Assembly: GCA_025506515.1 (NCBI GenBank)
Contig: CM046454.1
Location: forward strand, 30,616,465 to 30,680,464
Reading direction: 5' to 3'
DNA: 64,000 nucleotides
Origin: Flaveria trinervia
Taxonomy: Eukaryota > Streptophyta > Magnoliopsida > Asterales > Asteraceae
In this document: piece by piece, positions 10,553 to 22,999 of the stretch
Numbering within the stretch: the first letter of the stretch is position 1
Layout: each line of letters begins with the position of its first letter
The notes under the pieces: generated by a model
Databases searched by the model: none
What the model was told of the DNA's origin: nothing
Seen by the model: only the letters and a program-made list of their open reading frames with translations
Made by a program: the position numbers and the translations under genes

Positions 10553-13500
10553 TTATTTATACTCCCACTTATTGATGGCAAAAATTTGGTCTTTTTCCTT
10601 CTTGATCAGTAGAGAAGATGACCCATGTACGCTCCGGCCTGGGAAGAACCTCAAATATTTGTTTGGCAGAGTATGAATGGGAACTCTGTTTTGGGAACTG
10701 GACACAGAGTTGTTATCCCATTCATGAGATTCACTTCCCCATAATGAGTCTGTACGACTCTCTTGTGTAGGCCTCAAGGAAGGTGATTTGTTCCTCCATG
10801 GTTAGCTCTTCAGCACCTCCTTCAAACAATGATTCCGGCCCATAATACTCAGACAGGTATTTGGCCTGTTTCCCATTCTTTAGCTCCACAGTTGTTATTA
10901 CTCTGTAAGCAAACTCATCGGGTGATTACCCTCTAGGAACAACTGGAGCTCATTTTTCCTGACTTCCTCAAGCCTCTTGTAAACTAACCCTTTTTCACTA
11001 TTTTGTTTCCAGCATCTTCTGAGGGGTTAGATTAGCTTTGTAGGCCTTCTTGAAGTCTTCTAGGATTTCCCAGGGTGAAACTACAAAGACCAGAGAGATC
11101 ACTTCATCTACGATCTTTTTCACCTGGCCAATGTATCTCCGAGGTATATTGTTCTTATGAATTCTGTGAGAGACCCTGGGATCAGGCCAAATCCTCACTC
11201 TTTCCTTTTGATATTGAAAGGTATGCCTGAGAGTGTAAAGTCTGAGGGCTTGCTCCTTCATATTGATGATGGAAGATGTGGCTGCATAAGCTTTGTCAAC
11301 TCTCTTCAGCAATTCCTCATCATGCTGTTTATGAAGCTCTTCTTCTTCTAGCTTCACTTTAACCATTTGTCTCTGGACTTCAGGAGTAATTGCTGAGGAG
11401 TGACTTGTGGCCTTAGGCAACTGAATCACAGCTGATAGCGGCAGCCTGTCTTCATCATCTTCTTCATCTTCTTCTAGCCTCAATATCCTTCTCTTCTTCT
11501 TCAAGGGTATATCATCGGCTATGGGTTTTGAGGGAAAGGGAGTTGGTTTGGTGGGTTGTGTTTTGGGTGGTTTTGGTGTGGGAATGTTGACAGGCTGTGC
11601 TAGCATCCTTGAGGTGAGTGTGGCTTTTGATTGCTTTGCTAGCTCAGTCCTGCTCCCAGCACCCACTTCATTCAAAGCTTCAATAACAAGCCCCTTAGTG
11701 TATGCTTCAGACGAACAGATCTTGGTGGTGATTGCCAAGATACTGTCCCTGGACCAAGCTTTGATCTCAATCATTGATCTTCCAAGATATTTTGCAATAA
11801 ATCTTATCATGATTTCTAGCCTTTCTCTTTCTAACACTTCATAACTTGCCCATCTATTCTGGATTTCTTCAATCTCTAGTCGTCGAATCTCAGAGTCAAG
11901 TTTGTTGGTGTCATGACCTTGCCTGAACAGCTGATCAATGATGTTGTCCATTGATCTACTGTGTTCGGCATCAGCCTCTTTTATCAGTAGCTCCAAGGCT
12001 TTATCTTCAGCAATGTGCTCATCAGCACCTTTCTTTCGCTTGTAGGTGAGCATTGGTTGCTGTTCTTTCTCCTTTTGGGCTTGCTTCGCTTCCTTCTTTT
12101 CCTCGGATCTTTTCCTCTTCTGTTCTTTCACTGCAGGACTCTCCCCCTTTTTGGTTGCATTGGAGGAAGGGTTGAGACCGCAGAAAGAGTCTTGTGGACA
12201 GCAGCATCAACCAAGGGCTGTAATGTTGAGGAAAGCCTCTCATCAAGGGCTTTGATCACTATATCAGTGATTAGAGGGGTGATGAGAGGGAGGGAATTTT
12301 TGAGTGCAGCACCTATTTGCTCAGGAGGGTTCTGTTCCTGAGAAGTAGGGCCTGAAGCGGAGGCAGGTGGTTGATTTGGGGTGGCTCTGTATTTGGGAAA
12401 CCTTCAAGGGAAGGTGCCATCTGTGGGTGTATGAGGGTGGCAGATGGACTTGCATCCTGAGACATCTTGGCCAGCAGCTCTTTGAGTCTGCTAACCTCAT
12501 CCTCTAGAATGGTGTTTTGAGCAACTACATCGAAGAAGAAGCTCAGGTCATCATCAGTTGATACTGAATCACCTGACCTCCTGCTTAGAGCAGGATGGAC
12601 ATGCACTGGGTGTAGACCAGTTGGTGCATGTGCCCCTTGTGCTTGGTACTGGGGACTTCCAGCCTCAGGACAATGTCCATCATCAGCAGTTGCCTCTAGG
12701 GAGGTCTTAGCAATGTTACCAGCCTCACTCTGGTCATGTGCTGAGTCAGAGGAGGTGGCAGCCTCACTAGATATTCTAAGCTCCTTCTCTACACCAGGAG
12801 ATAGAATTGGGAAACCCCTGTGCTGTGGGTTCTCAGGTGCACTGTGTTCCTCCCCCTCAATTGTAGAGGTATTCCCAGTAATAAGTGGTTTCTGGGGAGG
12901 GGGTGAGGAGTGCAATTGAGTCAGCACTTGAGCAACTATTAAAGTTGGGCTGTGAGGGGCGGTTGTTTGGGGTACGGGGGTAGAAGCAGTGTGCACCTGG
13001 GGTGGATGGTGCTCTTCAATGGCAATCTCCTCAAGTGAGGAAGATCCCAGATAAGTAGGTGCCCCTTGGGTTGCTGCAGGCTCCTGTTGAGAGGAAGCCT
13101 GAGCGGCTGTGACTGGAGGAGTCATGGTATCCACTAGGGGTTTGGACTAGTGGATATATCCTGCGTTTGTTGTGCAGGAGCATCCTCAGGGGACTCAATT
13201 CCCTGAGTAGCCATTTTGGGTTTCTTTTTGGTGGTTTGGTGGGGACATTGGATTTGGAGGTGGTGGCTGTGGGTTCCAGCTGCGTGGGTTTTCGCAGCTT
13301 GGCAGCCAGTTTGAGTGTCCGGTCGGAGTTGTGCCGGGAGTATACTTCTGGCAAAACAGCCGTAGCAGGGACTCCCAAGCCAACAAGTCCCTCAGCATTA
13401 AGCTGGTCTATTATAATGGCCATTATGAACCGTGGATAGAGTATCCAACGGTTGGCAGTTAGTTTTTGAGCCATATCTTTGAGCTCTGAAAATATTAATT

Positions 13501-14024
13501 CTGAAAAATTCAGTGGTTGTTGCTCAAGGATAGAATACATTACCTGCTGCCATTTGGTGGACATTTGATCCCAAGACGATGTCTTAGGGGCCAAACATAC
13601 ATTGACCATGTGAAAGATCAGGCGCTCAGCGTCATTAAAGTGTTTCTTCATGATGGTGGTGGCAGTGAGATCACCTTGATATCCATGCTGAGCAAATGAT
13701 AGATCTATGGTGCCCTTCGGATATCCAGCAGGAGAGGTAGCATCACTCAGTTGAAGAATTTTACGGATTGTTGCAGGAGTAATCACTACTTCTTTGTGGT
13801 TGACGACTGACCGGAGGGATGTGTGTTGCTCTCCTCAGTAGTACATTAACGTTCATCCAAAATTGGTTCAAGGATTCGGTATGTAAAACGGGGTTCAGAA
13901 GGAATGCCTTGTTGTATTGGGACTGAACCATAAGATCGATAGCAGTATCGAACTTAGTCCAGATCGGCGATTTTGTGAGGTAGGCAACACAGTTGTGTCG
14001 CGGTTTAATTTGCATAGACGCCAT
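10553..14024 (-). pseudogene. Element C: accessory ORF after pol, nearly intact
   Basis: This extra ORF of about 1,150 codons is broken only by a few frameshifts and stops. The start is the ATG at 14024 (MASMQIKPRHNCVAYL). The N-terminal domain includes the Q-F-W motif (LNQFWMN) and, at the end, LYPRFI (compare MYPRFI in A). The middle (13134-12313) is Pro/Ser/Thr-rich. The long frame 12131-10998 (377 aa) opens with basic clusters (KEQKRKRSEEKK, TYKRKK), then IIDQLFRQGHD, PLKKKRR next to an acidic tract (LEEDEEDDED), and TLRHTFQYQKERVRIW near its C-terminal part. The basic clusters resemble nuclear-localisation signals. Function is unknown; DNA or chromatin binding is my inference. Confidence 0.82.
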
Positions 14025-14059
14025 GGAAATTTTTTGGAGAGGAACGTTAGGTTTGAAGA

Positions 14060-14778
14060 AGATAAAGCATGGAGAGCTCAGGTTAAGGGTATTTATAGGG
14101 TACGGGTGAGGAAACGACTGAAGGATGTGGTGTTAGTCATCAGTAGTTTTAAACGACCGTTGACATGGTATTATCCTTTCAGACGTTGAAACAGCTGAAG
14201 TCGCGGTGTTAGGCATCAGTAGTTTAGAAAACTACTGAAGACCGTGGTTTTGACTTCAGGTGATTGAAACAACTGACATGGTGTTTGTCATCAGTAGTTA
14301 TGAAACTACTGAAGACAGTGGTTTTGTCATCAGCTGTTGTAAACAACTGAAGACTTGGTATTGGTCATCAGTAGTTATAAAACTGCTGAAGACGTGGTTT
14401 TGCTTCAGTTGTTTAAAATGAAACAGCAGTGGTACAAACGACTGAGGAGAAAGTTCTCTTCAGCTGTTTTCGTCAATTCTTAGCTTTTCAGCTGTTTCAA
14501 ACTGTCCTCAACACATTCATCAGTCTTTATGGCTGATTTCAGTTGTTTCATAGGACATCAGTACTTATCTGTTTTTACTGATTTCAGTAGTTATGACTGC
14601 ATCAGTAGTTGTAACTACTTCAGTAGTTTAGAGCAGATGAAGTACTTCAGTACTTGTGAGAACTTTAGCCTTCAGTAGTTATAAAAACTACTGAGGTTAA
14701 AAGAGCTCATCAGTACTTATATGTGACAGGCACTCATGATCATCAATATGAATTACTGAGAGCATCAGTAGTTGTCAC
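14060..14778 (-). repeat. Element C: spacer with CAGTAGTT/AACTACTGAAG word array
   Basis: The stretch between RNase H and the accessory ORF is non-coding. It is filled with both orientations of the same word found in the C LTRs (for example CATCAGTAGTTATGAAACTACTGAAGA-type hairpins at about 14290-14320, 14215-14240 and 14675-14695). Units are imperfect and 20-40 bp apart. The word occurs at high density only here and in C-family LTRs. Confidence 0.88.
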
Positions 14779-16254
14779 CTATTCTAGCTGCAGCATACCA
14801 AGCCTTAACACCAGGTTTTGGAAAGATGAACTATCCAAAGGCTTAGTAAAAATGTCTGCAAGCTCATCAGCACTGGGCACAAACTTAGGATCAATCAGAC
14901 CTTTTTCAAAACAATCCCTTATAAAATGATGTCTGATCTCTATATGTTTGGTCCTAGAGTGCTGGACTGGATTTTTGACAATGCAAAGAGCTGAAGCACT
15001 ATCCATTAACAATGGAGTCTTAGTCTCTGTAATGCCATAATCCAAAAGTTGGTTTTGAAGCCAGAGTACCTGAGATGTACAGCTTGCAGCAGCAATGTAC
15101 TCTGCTTCCGCAGTGGATGTAGCAACTGAGGTCTGTTTCTTGCTCTGCCAAGAAATCAAGCAGTTGCCTAGGAATTGACATCCACCAGAAGTTGATTTCC
15201 TGGTCAACTTACACCCTGCATAGTCACTGTCAGAAAAAGCAACTAATTTACCAGAATGTCTGGTAGAATACCATAAACCTAGAGATGGAGTGCCTTGCAG
15301 ATATCTAAAGATCCTCTTGACTGCAATCAGATGAGACTCTTTAGGTGCAGCCTGAAATCTAGCACAAACACATGTAGCAAACATAATATCTGGTCTAGAA
15401 GCTGTTAAATACATCAAGGACCCAATCATACATCTGTAAAGTGTTTCATCAACCACTTTACCTTTCTGATCTGAGTCCAGTTGTGTGGTGCTGCTCATGG
15501 GAGTAGAACAGGGCTTACAGTTTTGTAAATCAAACTTTTGCAAAAGATCTTTTGTATATTTGGATTGATGAATAAAAATTCCATCAGCCTTTTGTTTGAT
15601 TTGCAACCCCAGAAAGAACTGTAATTCTCCCATGGCACTCATTTCAAACTTCTGTTGCATCAACTTTGTAAAGGCATCACACAACTTTGGATCAGAGGAT
15701 GCAAAAATGATATCATCTACATAAATTTGAACAAGTAGATTATGCTGCCCAGCTTTCTTAATAAATAAAGTCTTGTCAATGGAGCCTCTAGTGAAATTGT
15801 TTTCCAGAAGAAAGTTTGACAATGTCTCATACCAGGCTCTTGGAGCTTGTTTTAACCCATAAAGAGCTTTATCAAGCTTATACACCCAATTAGGATGTTT
15901 ATTGTCCTCAAAGCCTGGAGGTTGACATACATAAACCTCTTCTTTAACTTTTCCATACAAAAATGCACTTTTGACATCCATTTGAAAGACTTTAAGTTTT
16001 TGATAAGCAGCATAAGCTAAAAACAATCGAATTGCTTCCAGTCTGGCTACAGGGGCAAAGGTTTCATCATAATCAATACCTTCTTCTTGTGCAAACCCCT
16101 GAACAACCAGTCTGGCCTTGTTCTTAACAATAAGCCCATTTTCATCAGTTTTGTTCCTAAACACCCATTTAGTGCCTATTGCACACTTACCTGGAGGTAG
16201 AGGAACCAGTTCCCACACTTGCTGTTTCTTGAACTGAAGAAGCTCAAGCTGCAT
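14779..16254 (-). CDS. Element C: reverse transcriptase-RNase H domain, open
   Basis: A 491-codon uninterrupted frame covers the copia RVT_2 reverse transcriptase and RNase H. Residues 28-76 hold GTKWVFRNKTDENG through FAPVARLEAIR, the fingers. YVDD at residues 178-181 is the catalytic Asp pair. FRYLQGTPSLGLWY and FSDSDYAG follow, then the RNase H carboxylates in SDYAG, STAEAEY and LLMDSAS, and the ending SRTKHIEIRHHFIRD. All catalytic residues I can check are present. The first Met is internal to the polyprotein; in life this would be released from Gag-Pol. Upstream integrase frames are broken, so the domain may be enzymatically intact but is not made from this copy. Confidence 0.93.
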   Translation of the reverse strand: MQLELLQFKKQQVWELVPLPPGKCAIGTKWVFRNKTDENGLIVKNKARLVVQGFAQEEGIDYDETFAPVARLEAIRLFLAYAAYQKLKVFQMDVKSAFLYGKVKEEVYVCQPPGFEDNKHPNWVYKLDKALYGLKQAPRAWYETLSNFLLENNFTRGSIDKTLFIKKAGQHNLLVQIYVDDIIFASSDPKLCDAFTKLMQQKFEMSAMGELQFFLGLQIKQKADGIFIHQSKYTKDLLQKFDLQNCKPCSTPMSSTTQLDSDQKGKVVDETLYRCMIGSLMYLTASRPDIMFATCVCARFQAAPKESHLIAVKRIFRYLQGTPSLGLWYSTRHSGKLVAFSDSDYAGCKLTRKSTSGGCQFLGNCLISWQSKKQTSVATSTAEAEYIAAASCTSQVLWLQNQLLDYGITETKTPLLMDSASALCIVKNPVQHSRTKHIEIRHHFIRDCFEKGLIDPKFVPSADELADIFTKPLDSSSFQNLVLRLGMLQLE

Positions 16255-17182
16255 GGCATCAACCCATCCATTGTCCTTTAAAGCAATGTGATAATTCTTT
16301 CTTGCTGACTGATGAAGAGAGCATAGAAGCAGAAATTTGACAATGACTTCTTGTTGACTCCAGCAGTGATATCACCATTGAGACATGGGGTGATCTTCAG
16401 ATCTTGATACACAATGAGATCTGTGCAAGTGTTTGTAGCCGGTTCAGCAGCAACAGATGGTGATGGTGAATCTCCTTGAAACCAATCAGTGGATGGTAAA
16501 AGGAAGTTGAATTCGAAGAAATCTCATCAGCAGTGGATGGTGCTACTGGCGCTACAGGAACATCAGGTCTAGTTGAATCAGGCAGCTGATCACTAAACCT
16601 GAAGAGGTGAGTACTGCAATCATCAATCATCAGCAGTACCACCAGGTGGTGAACTGTTGACAGGAGCAACAGCAGGATGATAGGGAACATATTGCAGTAT
16701 GTCCAAATCAAATAACCCACAGGACTGTGGTGGAATCTTTGGAGATTCATTAAATTAACTGCATGTAGAGTTTCCCAACTTTGTTCTGCAAGTTGAAGAC
16801 TCTGTATGCCTGCAAGTAGAATAACCCAAAGCTGCATCCACCTTGATCCAAACCTTAGGAAAATTGGGTTGAGACCTAAAACATTACAATAAAAAGGGCA
16901 CCCAAAAAATCAGAAATCAAATGAGCCAAGAAATGGAGAACTTCTTATATCTTCACATCAACCTCTGATTTAAAACTCTGTGCATAACAAGCTTGCTGTG
17001 CTTCGGCCCAAAAGGTCAATGGCAAACCTGAGTCAGCCGCATGACCTTGCAGCTTCATGAAATGTCTGTTCTTTCTTCTCCACTACTCCTTTTGTTCCGA
17101 GTCTTAGGAATGCTGAACTGATTCTGTTCCCTTTAGTTCCATTATCACAAGTGTATGATTTCTGAACTCAGTTCCATATCAC
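16255..17182 (-). pseudogene. Element C: integrase C-terminal part and linker, frameshifted
   Basis: The integrase core begins upstream at 17183 and breaks here. Short pieces in different frames recall the integrase end (VVEKKN-like residues near 17080) and the Ser/Pro/Thr-rich linker towards RT (16837-16397, with a PVAPVAPSTADE stretch). Multiple frame changes make integrase non-functional in this copy. Confidence 0.75.
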
Positions 17183-18112
17183 CTAATACACTTGACTGGA
17201 AGGGCTTCTCAATGTACAGCACAAGTGGATAATCTTCTGAGCAGCCTCATCCTTTGAGTGTAGAAAGAAAGTCCATACAAATCTGGAGTAATCATCCACA
17301 ATTACCAGACAGTATTTCTTCTTTGCCATGCTCATTACTCTCACAGGACCAAATAGATCCATATGCAGTAATTGCAAGCAGGCAGTGGACTTGGACACTT
17401 CAATAGGAGGAAATGAGACCTTGTGCTGTTTTCCTTTTAAACAAGCAGTGCAAGTTTCATCACAGTGGAACTCCTTTATTGGTAAGCCTCTGACTAAACT
17501 ATTGTGGCTAAGCTGATTCATGTTTTTGAGATTAACATGACCAAGCCTCCTGTGCCATAGTTTAGATTCTTGAAAAGAGGCTTTGGAAAATAGGCAAGGA
17601 TTGCCTTTGAGATCTATCTTCTTAGAGAGATCTAAGGCATACACTCTTCCTGTCCTGTTGGCTTTCAGGAGAGTGTGATCATCCAACACCTTGTCAATCA
17701 AGGGCAAAACTTTGGATGACAGAATCCTACAGTTTTGACTTGTGAAAAGGGCAACATGGCCTTTATCACACATTTGACTGACACTCAAGAGGTTGTACTT
17801 GAGATTTTCCACATGATTAACATCATCAAATTTGATTTCTCCATTGGAGACAAAGCCCTTACCGATGATGTAACCCCTAGCATCATTGCCAAAGAAACAC
17901 AATCCCTTCTTTCCTTGAGAGTAGTCATGAAGAAGAGAGATGTTCCCAGTCATGTGCATGGATCCCCCACTGTCTACATACCAGATGCTATTTTGGCATG
18001 TTGAAGAAACCTGCAATAATAAACAATCAGTTAGTTTTAGAGACCCAAACCTTTTTGGTTTTGGGCCTGGTCTCATCAATAGATGGTAAACTAGCATGTT
18101 TATTTGTAACAA
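17183..18112 (-). pseudogene. Element C: protease, GAG-pre-integrase and integrase start
   Basis: A 309-codon open frame on the minus strand. WYVDSGGSMHMTG near residue 43 is the aspartic protease active site. NLLSVSQMCDKGH follows, then LWHRRLGHVN of the GAG-pre-integrase domain, the HHCC zinc-binding residues ending in CTACLKGKQHK, and the start of the integrase catalytic core (LLHMDLFGP, VIVDDYSRFVW). The frame breaks at 17183 before the rest of the D,D,E triad. This part is well preserved, as expected of a young element. Confidence 0.87.
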
Positions 18113-19028
18113 CAGCCTGAGAGGAAGAAGATGGTGCAGAAGAGGAGTCCTTTGGCTTAGACCTCCTTTTCTGTGGTTTCAACATAGGAGAATCTAGTTG
18201 GTTAACTCTACCCAACAGATGTTGTACCATCATCACCAGCTGTGTCTGATTTTGTGATAAAGCTTTCAGCTCATCAGACACATTGCTAGTGGAGTTAGAT
18301 AAAGTCCTATGTTGTACCTTCTTCTTTTGAGCACCCTCAGCTGTCACCTGTTTAACTCCTTCCTTTTGGATTGCTTTAAGGACTTAAGGGTTACAGGATT
18401 TGATGTTGCTGATACAAATGTGGTCTCAAACTCAGTTTTCATTTTTACCATTTTCTCATTAATTTCTTCCTTTTGTTTGAGTTTGGAACCTCTTTTGTAC
18501 CAACAATCATCTGTAAGATGATTGAACAAACCACATACTTCACATGGTTTCTTCTTCATCTTAGGTTGATCATCAACTAAAGATGGTGAAGGACTTGTTC
18601 TTCAATGCTTTGGAAGCATTGGTTGCTTTCTTGACAGCATCTTTAGTAGTCTTCAAACTCTTTCTACTGCCAGTTTTCTTCTCTTCAGTACTGACAGCAG
18701 TTGAAGTTTGAACTTCAGGAGTTGAATCCTGCTCTCCAGTCCTTTCAGGACCTTCAGGATTGACTCCTGAGTTGATCAACTTATTGATCATGTGAATGTC
18801 AGCATTTGGACCATCAACATCAGCTGATAGGTTCAAGGAGGACTTGATACTGACTGCTACTTCTGATTGTGCTGTATCAGAAGGTAGATCACATGACTTG
18901 ATGGATTGGTTATCACTCTCACCATCAGATTCTACCTCTGCTCTTGGGGTAAAATCTGTAGGTGGAGCAGTGTGATTGTAACCAATTCCAAACTTCACAT
19001 TTGAAGCAGATTGCTTACTAAGAAGCAT
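18113..19028 (-). pseudogene. Element C: Gag C-terminal region with second zinc knuckle
   Basis: Three minus-strand frames continue Gag. 19028-18573 has the GIGYNHTAPP motif I associate with this group of plant copia Gag proteins, then acidic Ser/Glu-rich sequence. 18559-18344 holds a second knuckle CEVCGLFNHLTDDC (CX2CX4HX4C). 18347-18027 is Lys/Gln-rich and runs towards the protease. Breaks lie near 18570 and 18350. Confidence 0.75.
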
Positions 19029-20858
19029 TTCAAAACCTTTGCATGATTGTACCCATCTATCACACTCGACCTGGGTAACTGCAAGGGTTTCTTTGAGATC
19101 TTTGTACTTCTCTAAAAGTACATCTTCTCTAGCCTTATCATCAATTATTTTGCAATTCAGTTTATAAACCTCATCATTTTATCTTTGAGCACAAACTCAA
19201 ACTCAGCTTTGTTTTTGGAAATTACTTGTTCTAGCTCAATGTTCTTATTAATTAAAGCTACATTTGCTTCTCTAATGGAAGCAAATGCTGCTATGCATTG
19301 TTCAGAACATAATTTGGCTTTTGCCTCAGAGGATACCTGTGATACCTGTGGTGTAGAGGCATTGGAAGATGAAGTATCAGCAGACTCCAAAGCCATAAGA
19401 GCTAGATTCCCAAAGGGACTGTCACCACCATGTTGACCAGCACCTGAGAACAGTTGATCATGACCAGACAAGTCATCTGGTAAACTGCTCCAGTCAACAA
19501 CTCCTGGGGTGAAGAAGCTGTGTTGTTGAGATGAAGGTTGTTGATGAGATAGGGAAGGCTGAGGTTCTGGTAATGCATGAGGTTGTGGTGTCATAGGAAC
19601 TTGAACTTGACTTGACTGTGGCATGTAATAACAAGGGTACTGATAAGGCATTTGACCCTGAGGAACAAAATATGCCGGAGATTGTTGTTGAGGATGATGA
19701 CTAGATGTGACAGGATGTTGCCCTCTGTTTTGTTGACTGTTGCCAGGAAAAGTCACAAAGGGTGCAGTAGAGTTTGATCCAGTTGATCTACACTCTCTTG
19801 CAAAGTGTCCAAGCCGTTGGCATTTGTGACACCTCAACTTGCTCTTGTCAAAACCAACTTTGGTTTTGCCAGAGAGTCCTGGGAATTTTCTTCCAGTTCT
19901 TTTGTAGAACTTCTGAGATCTGATATTTATCAAGGCCATTTGGCTCAAAATATCCATCTCTTCTAAGTCATCATCAGCAATCCCCTTGAGATCATCCATA
20001 ATGAAACATAAATTGTCATTATTACCTCCAGTAAACTGACCATCAACACTTACAAATGCAGAATTAGAAGTGCTCGAAGAGAAATTAATATGCTCATCAT
20101 ACTGGCATTCAGATGCAGCATATTCTGACTCATGACCCACCAAGGCAGTGTTGCCTTGTATAAAGTCTTCAGTGAGCTTTCCAGATGAAGACAGCTTTCT
20201 CTTCTGTTCTATCTCTCTCTCAAAAGTGAGCAATTTCCCATGGAGTTGGGTGAGAGATAGTTTGTCCAAACTTGCACTGGAGCGTAGGACAATAGTATAT
20301 GTGTCCCATCTCTCAGGCAGTGATCTGAGAAATCTGTTATTCATCTGAATATTGGTGTATTCAAGTTTGACCATTTTTAGTTCAGAGATCAAACAAGAAA
20401 ACCGCTCATATTGTTGAGTCAGTGTCTCACCCTTTCTATGAGAGAATGTCTCATATTGTGGGCAAGAATTTCTCTATTATTTGCCAAGACCTCATCTGTT
20501 CCTCCAAATTGTTCTTTCAAAGCAATCCAGAGGTCATGGGCAGTTTCATGATGCATTAGCCCAGAATAGATTTCATTGGCAAAGCCATGGCCAGAATTCC
20601 ATGGCTTTTGCATCAATCTCAAGCAACTTTTTATCCTCATCTGAGTATTGCTCCTCCTCTTCGAACCATTTGATTGGTTTCCGGGTTATTCACCATAGGC
20701 TTGTGTGGACCATGTACCACAGATGTCCAACACCCTGCGCTGTTAACAGACAGGTGATGGAGCATACGTCTTTGCCATATGTTATACTCATTCCTAACCA
20801 GCATAGGAGGCTTGGTTGAGGAACCAGTATTGTGAGGATCATTGGAGGGAGTGGTCAT
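19029..20858 (-). pseudogene. Element C: copia Gag, UBN2-type with CCHC knuckle
   Basis: The Gag start is the ATG at 20858 (MTTPSNDPHNTGSSTKPPML), the first after the primer site. N-YNIW-RRM is the start of the UBN2-type domain, followed by AHDLWIALKEQFGG (20640-20419) and, in the 411-codon frame 20392-19157, FLRSLPERWDTYT and LHGKLLTFE. The knuckle LRCHKCQRLGHFAREC is near 19830-19785. A Pro/Gln-rich stretch and a coiled-coil end follow. Frameshifts near 20640 and 20410 break an otherwise good Gag. Confidence 0.87.
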
Positions 20859-21081
20859 TTTCAGTTCAAAAACAGTTTAGTTCAAGTTTAAAAAGAAGTT
20901 TTAGACAAACCACAACAAACTCAATGAGAACCAAGAAAAGATCTCAGGATGAATGAGCAGAAATACAGAAAAATTCAATCTCTATAACCGTTTCTTGCAA
21001 AAACAAAAGCTAATTCAATCAAACTTGGATCTTGAATAGCAGTTTCAATGATCAATTATTAGATCGATCAATGATTAACCT

Positions 21082-21093
21082 GCTCTGATACCA
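21082..21093 (-). promoter_or_regulatory. Element C: primer-binding site, tRNA-iMet type
   Basis: The minus strand reads TGGTATCAGAGC, two bases from the 5' LTR end (TGTCA). It confirms the minus orientation. The leader from here to the gag ATG (21081-20859) is short, and I see no further signal in it. Confidence 0.94.
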
Positions 21094-21095
21094 TT

Positions 21096-21984
21096 TGACA
21101 GGATCAGTGATCACAGGTTTGATGTAACAGAATATAACGCAGCGGAATACAAACACGAATTAGACAAATTGTAGCAAGCTAACAATATATGTGAGCATTA
21201 AGATCGCATACAGTTATAGGGAGATATGTATTTCTGATTTCTAGGAATGTTTATAGATGAAGAATATTTCTAATCGAATCAATCATTCATTCCATTCAAT
21301 TCCTCATTTCATCCACACATTACAATAGGTTGTCACTCCTTATATAGAGTGCAACAGTCACTGCTGTTATCACGGAAAGTGACAACTGGCAGATCCAATA
21401 CAGAAATAACTAATTCTTAACAAACTACTGAAATGTTCACAACTACTGAGAACATATCAGCAAGTTAAGTACAAAATATAAAACTACTGAAACTACAACG
21501 ACTGAAGAACAAGCTCTTCAGTCGTTTTACAAAACTACTGAAACAAAATAAAACTACTGATATCACAACTACTGAAGAAGTACTCTTCAGCAGTTGTGAC
21601 AAACTACTGAGGCTTCAGTACTTGATCTTCAGACTTTGACCTTCAGGCGTTTCATCAGCTGATGACTTCAGTAGATATCATCAGCTGATGTCTTCAGTCT
21701 TTGTCTTCAGACTTTGTACATCAGTTGTTGATCTTCAGCACTTGTGAACTCTTCAGCTGTTGTTCTTCAGTACTTTGGTCTTTCAGCTTCAGCACTTGTG
21801 TTCTTCAGCTGTTGTACTTCAGCACTTTGGTTCTTCAGCAGTTAAGGTCTTCAGCACTTGATCTTCAGCTGTTGAAGTCTTCAGCACTTGTCAAACTACT
21901 GATGAGACTTTCAGCAGTTGTTGTGATACCGTGTGGGACTTAGAGGTTTTCTGATCTTGGCTCATTGGTTCTTTTGGTCCAACA
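21096..21984 (-). repeat. Element C: 5' LTR (889 bp)
   Basis: Matches 9630-10516 with about a dozen differences. TATA box CTATATAAGG on the minus strand at 21338-21347. The CTTCAG/CTACTGAAG array spans about 21425-21920. It ends TTGGTCCAACA, followed by the target duplication AGTTT. Confidence 0.96.
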
Positions 21985-22999
21985 AGTTTCTACTGGACGA
22001 AACTGTACGAGCTTGTGTTCATATCCGGCGAACTAAGCTAGGTCAGCAAAATGTTAGGTCACATGGACAAATAACCTCACAGTTTCACTGAAATTATAAA
22101 GAACTTTCGTTCAGTTCGCTGGAATAAACAGTAGTTTCGCTAGATGAACAGCGAAGACACCGAAGAGGACACAACAATAAACTTAGAATGTGTTATTAAT
22201 ACAGGATTAAAAGATTGTTCTGAGTTCGAAACACAACAGGCGAACCTAATACACCAACACACAAAAACTATCCTAAAAAACACGAAATCAATCGAACCAG
22301 TCAACGGTAAAGCCCTAAGAAAGAGGAAATTACAAAAGTGCGAAAGTGTAAGGATGTAATTTCGCAGAAGGACTTAAATTGCAAATAGTTTCGCATGCTA
22401 TGAAACTATAATTTCGCCAGGCAAAGTTGCAATTTTGTTAGACGAAATTCAGATCAGAATGACATCGCTTATAATGAGAATGTTAAGAGAAATTGCAATT
22501 TCGTCTAGCGAAACACATAGCGAAGTATAGTTTCGTTGCAATTTTTTATTTATATTTTTTATTTTTAAACAAAGCGAACATAACATAGCTCAAAATAGAT
22601 CGGAGATCACACCCTCAAGATAAATATAGCACAAAGATGAATTAGATCATCGATCGGTAATAAGATCACATTGATAACTGAATCTAGTCACATTCTGTGA
22701 ATGAATCTTGAAATTCTTAAACAGATCAATAACAATTGCTCTTATGTTTGTCCACTTAAACCCAAGCCTTATTTTTTTAATATATAGCATATGATTTGTT
22801 TAGGTTCGATTAGCTGCTTTAGAATGTTGAGACCCCACAATCATTTGGCAAAAACCCTCACCTAACCTCAGGATTTCTTGAATTTTGGTACGATCTTTAC
22901 AGAGCAAGGTTTGTGTATTAGTGTGCAAGTGAGTATTATCAGAATATTGCATTCAGATAAGAAATCATCATTTAGATGATGTGATACAAATTAGATCAA

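Larger units (their letters stand above)
9630..21984 (-). mobile_element. Element C: complete young Ty1/copia retrotransposon (12.4 kb)
   Basis: C is a complete minus-strand copia element with LTRs at 9630-10516 and 21096-21984, primer site at 21082-21093, PPT at 10517-10527, and a perfect target duplication AGTTT at 9625-9629 and 21985-21989. Order along its strand: gag, protease, integrase, RT-RNase H, word-array spacer, accessory ORF. The LTRs differ at only about a dozen positions by eye (1-2%), so it is the youngest well-measured element here. RT-RNase H is one open frame, but gag and integrase carry frameshifts. A third (solo) LTR and a second element of this family are at 38763 and 61582. 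Confidence 0.96.
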
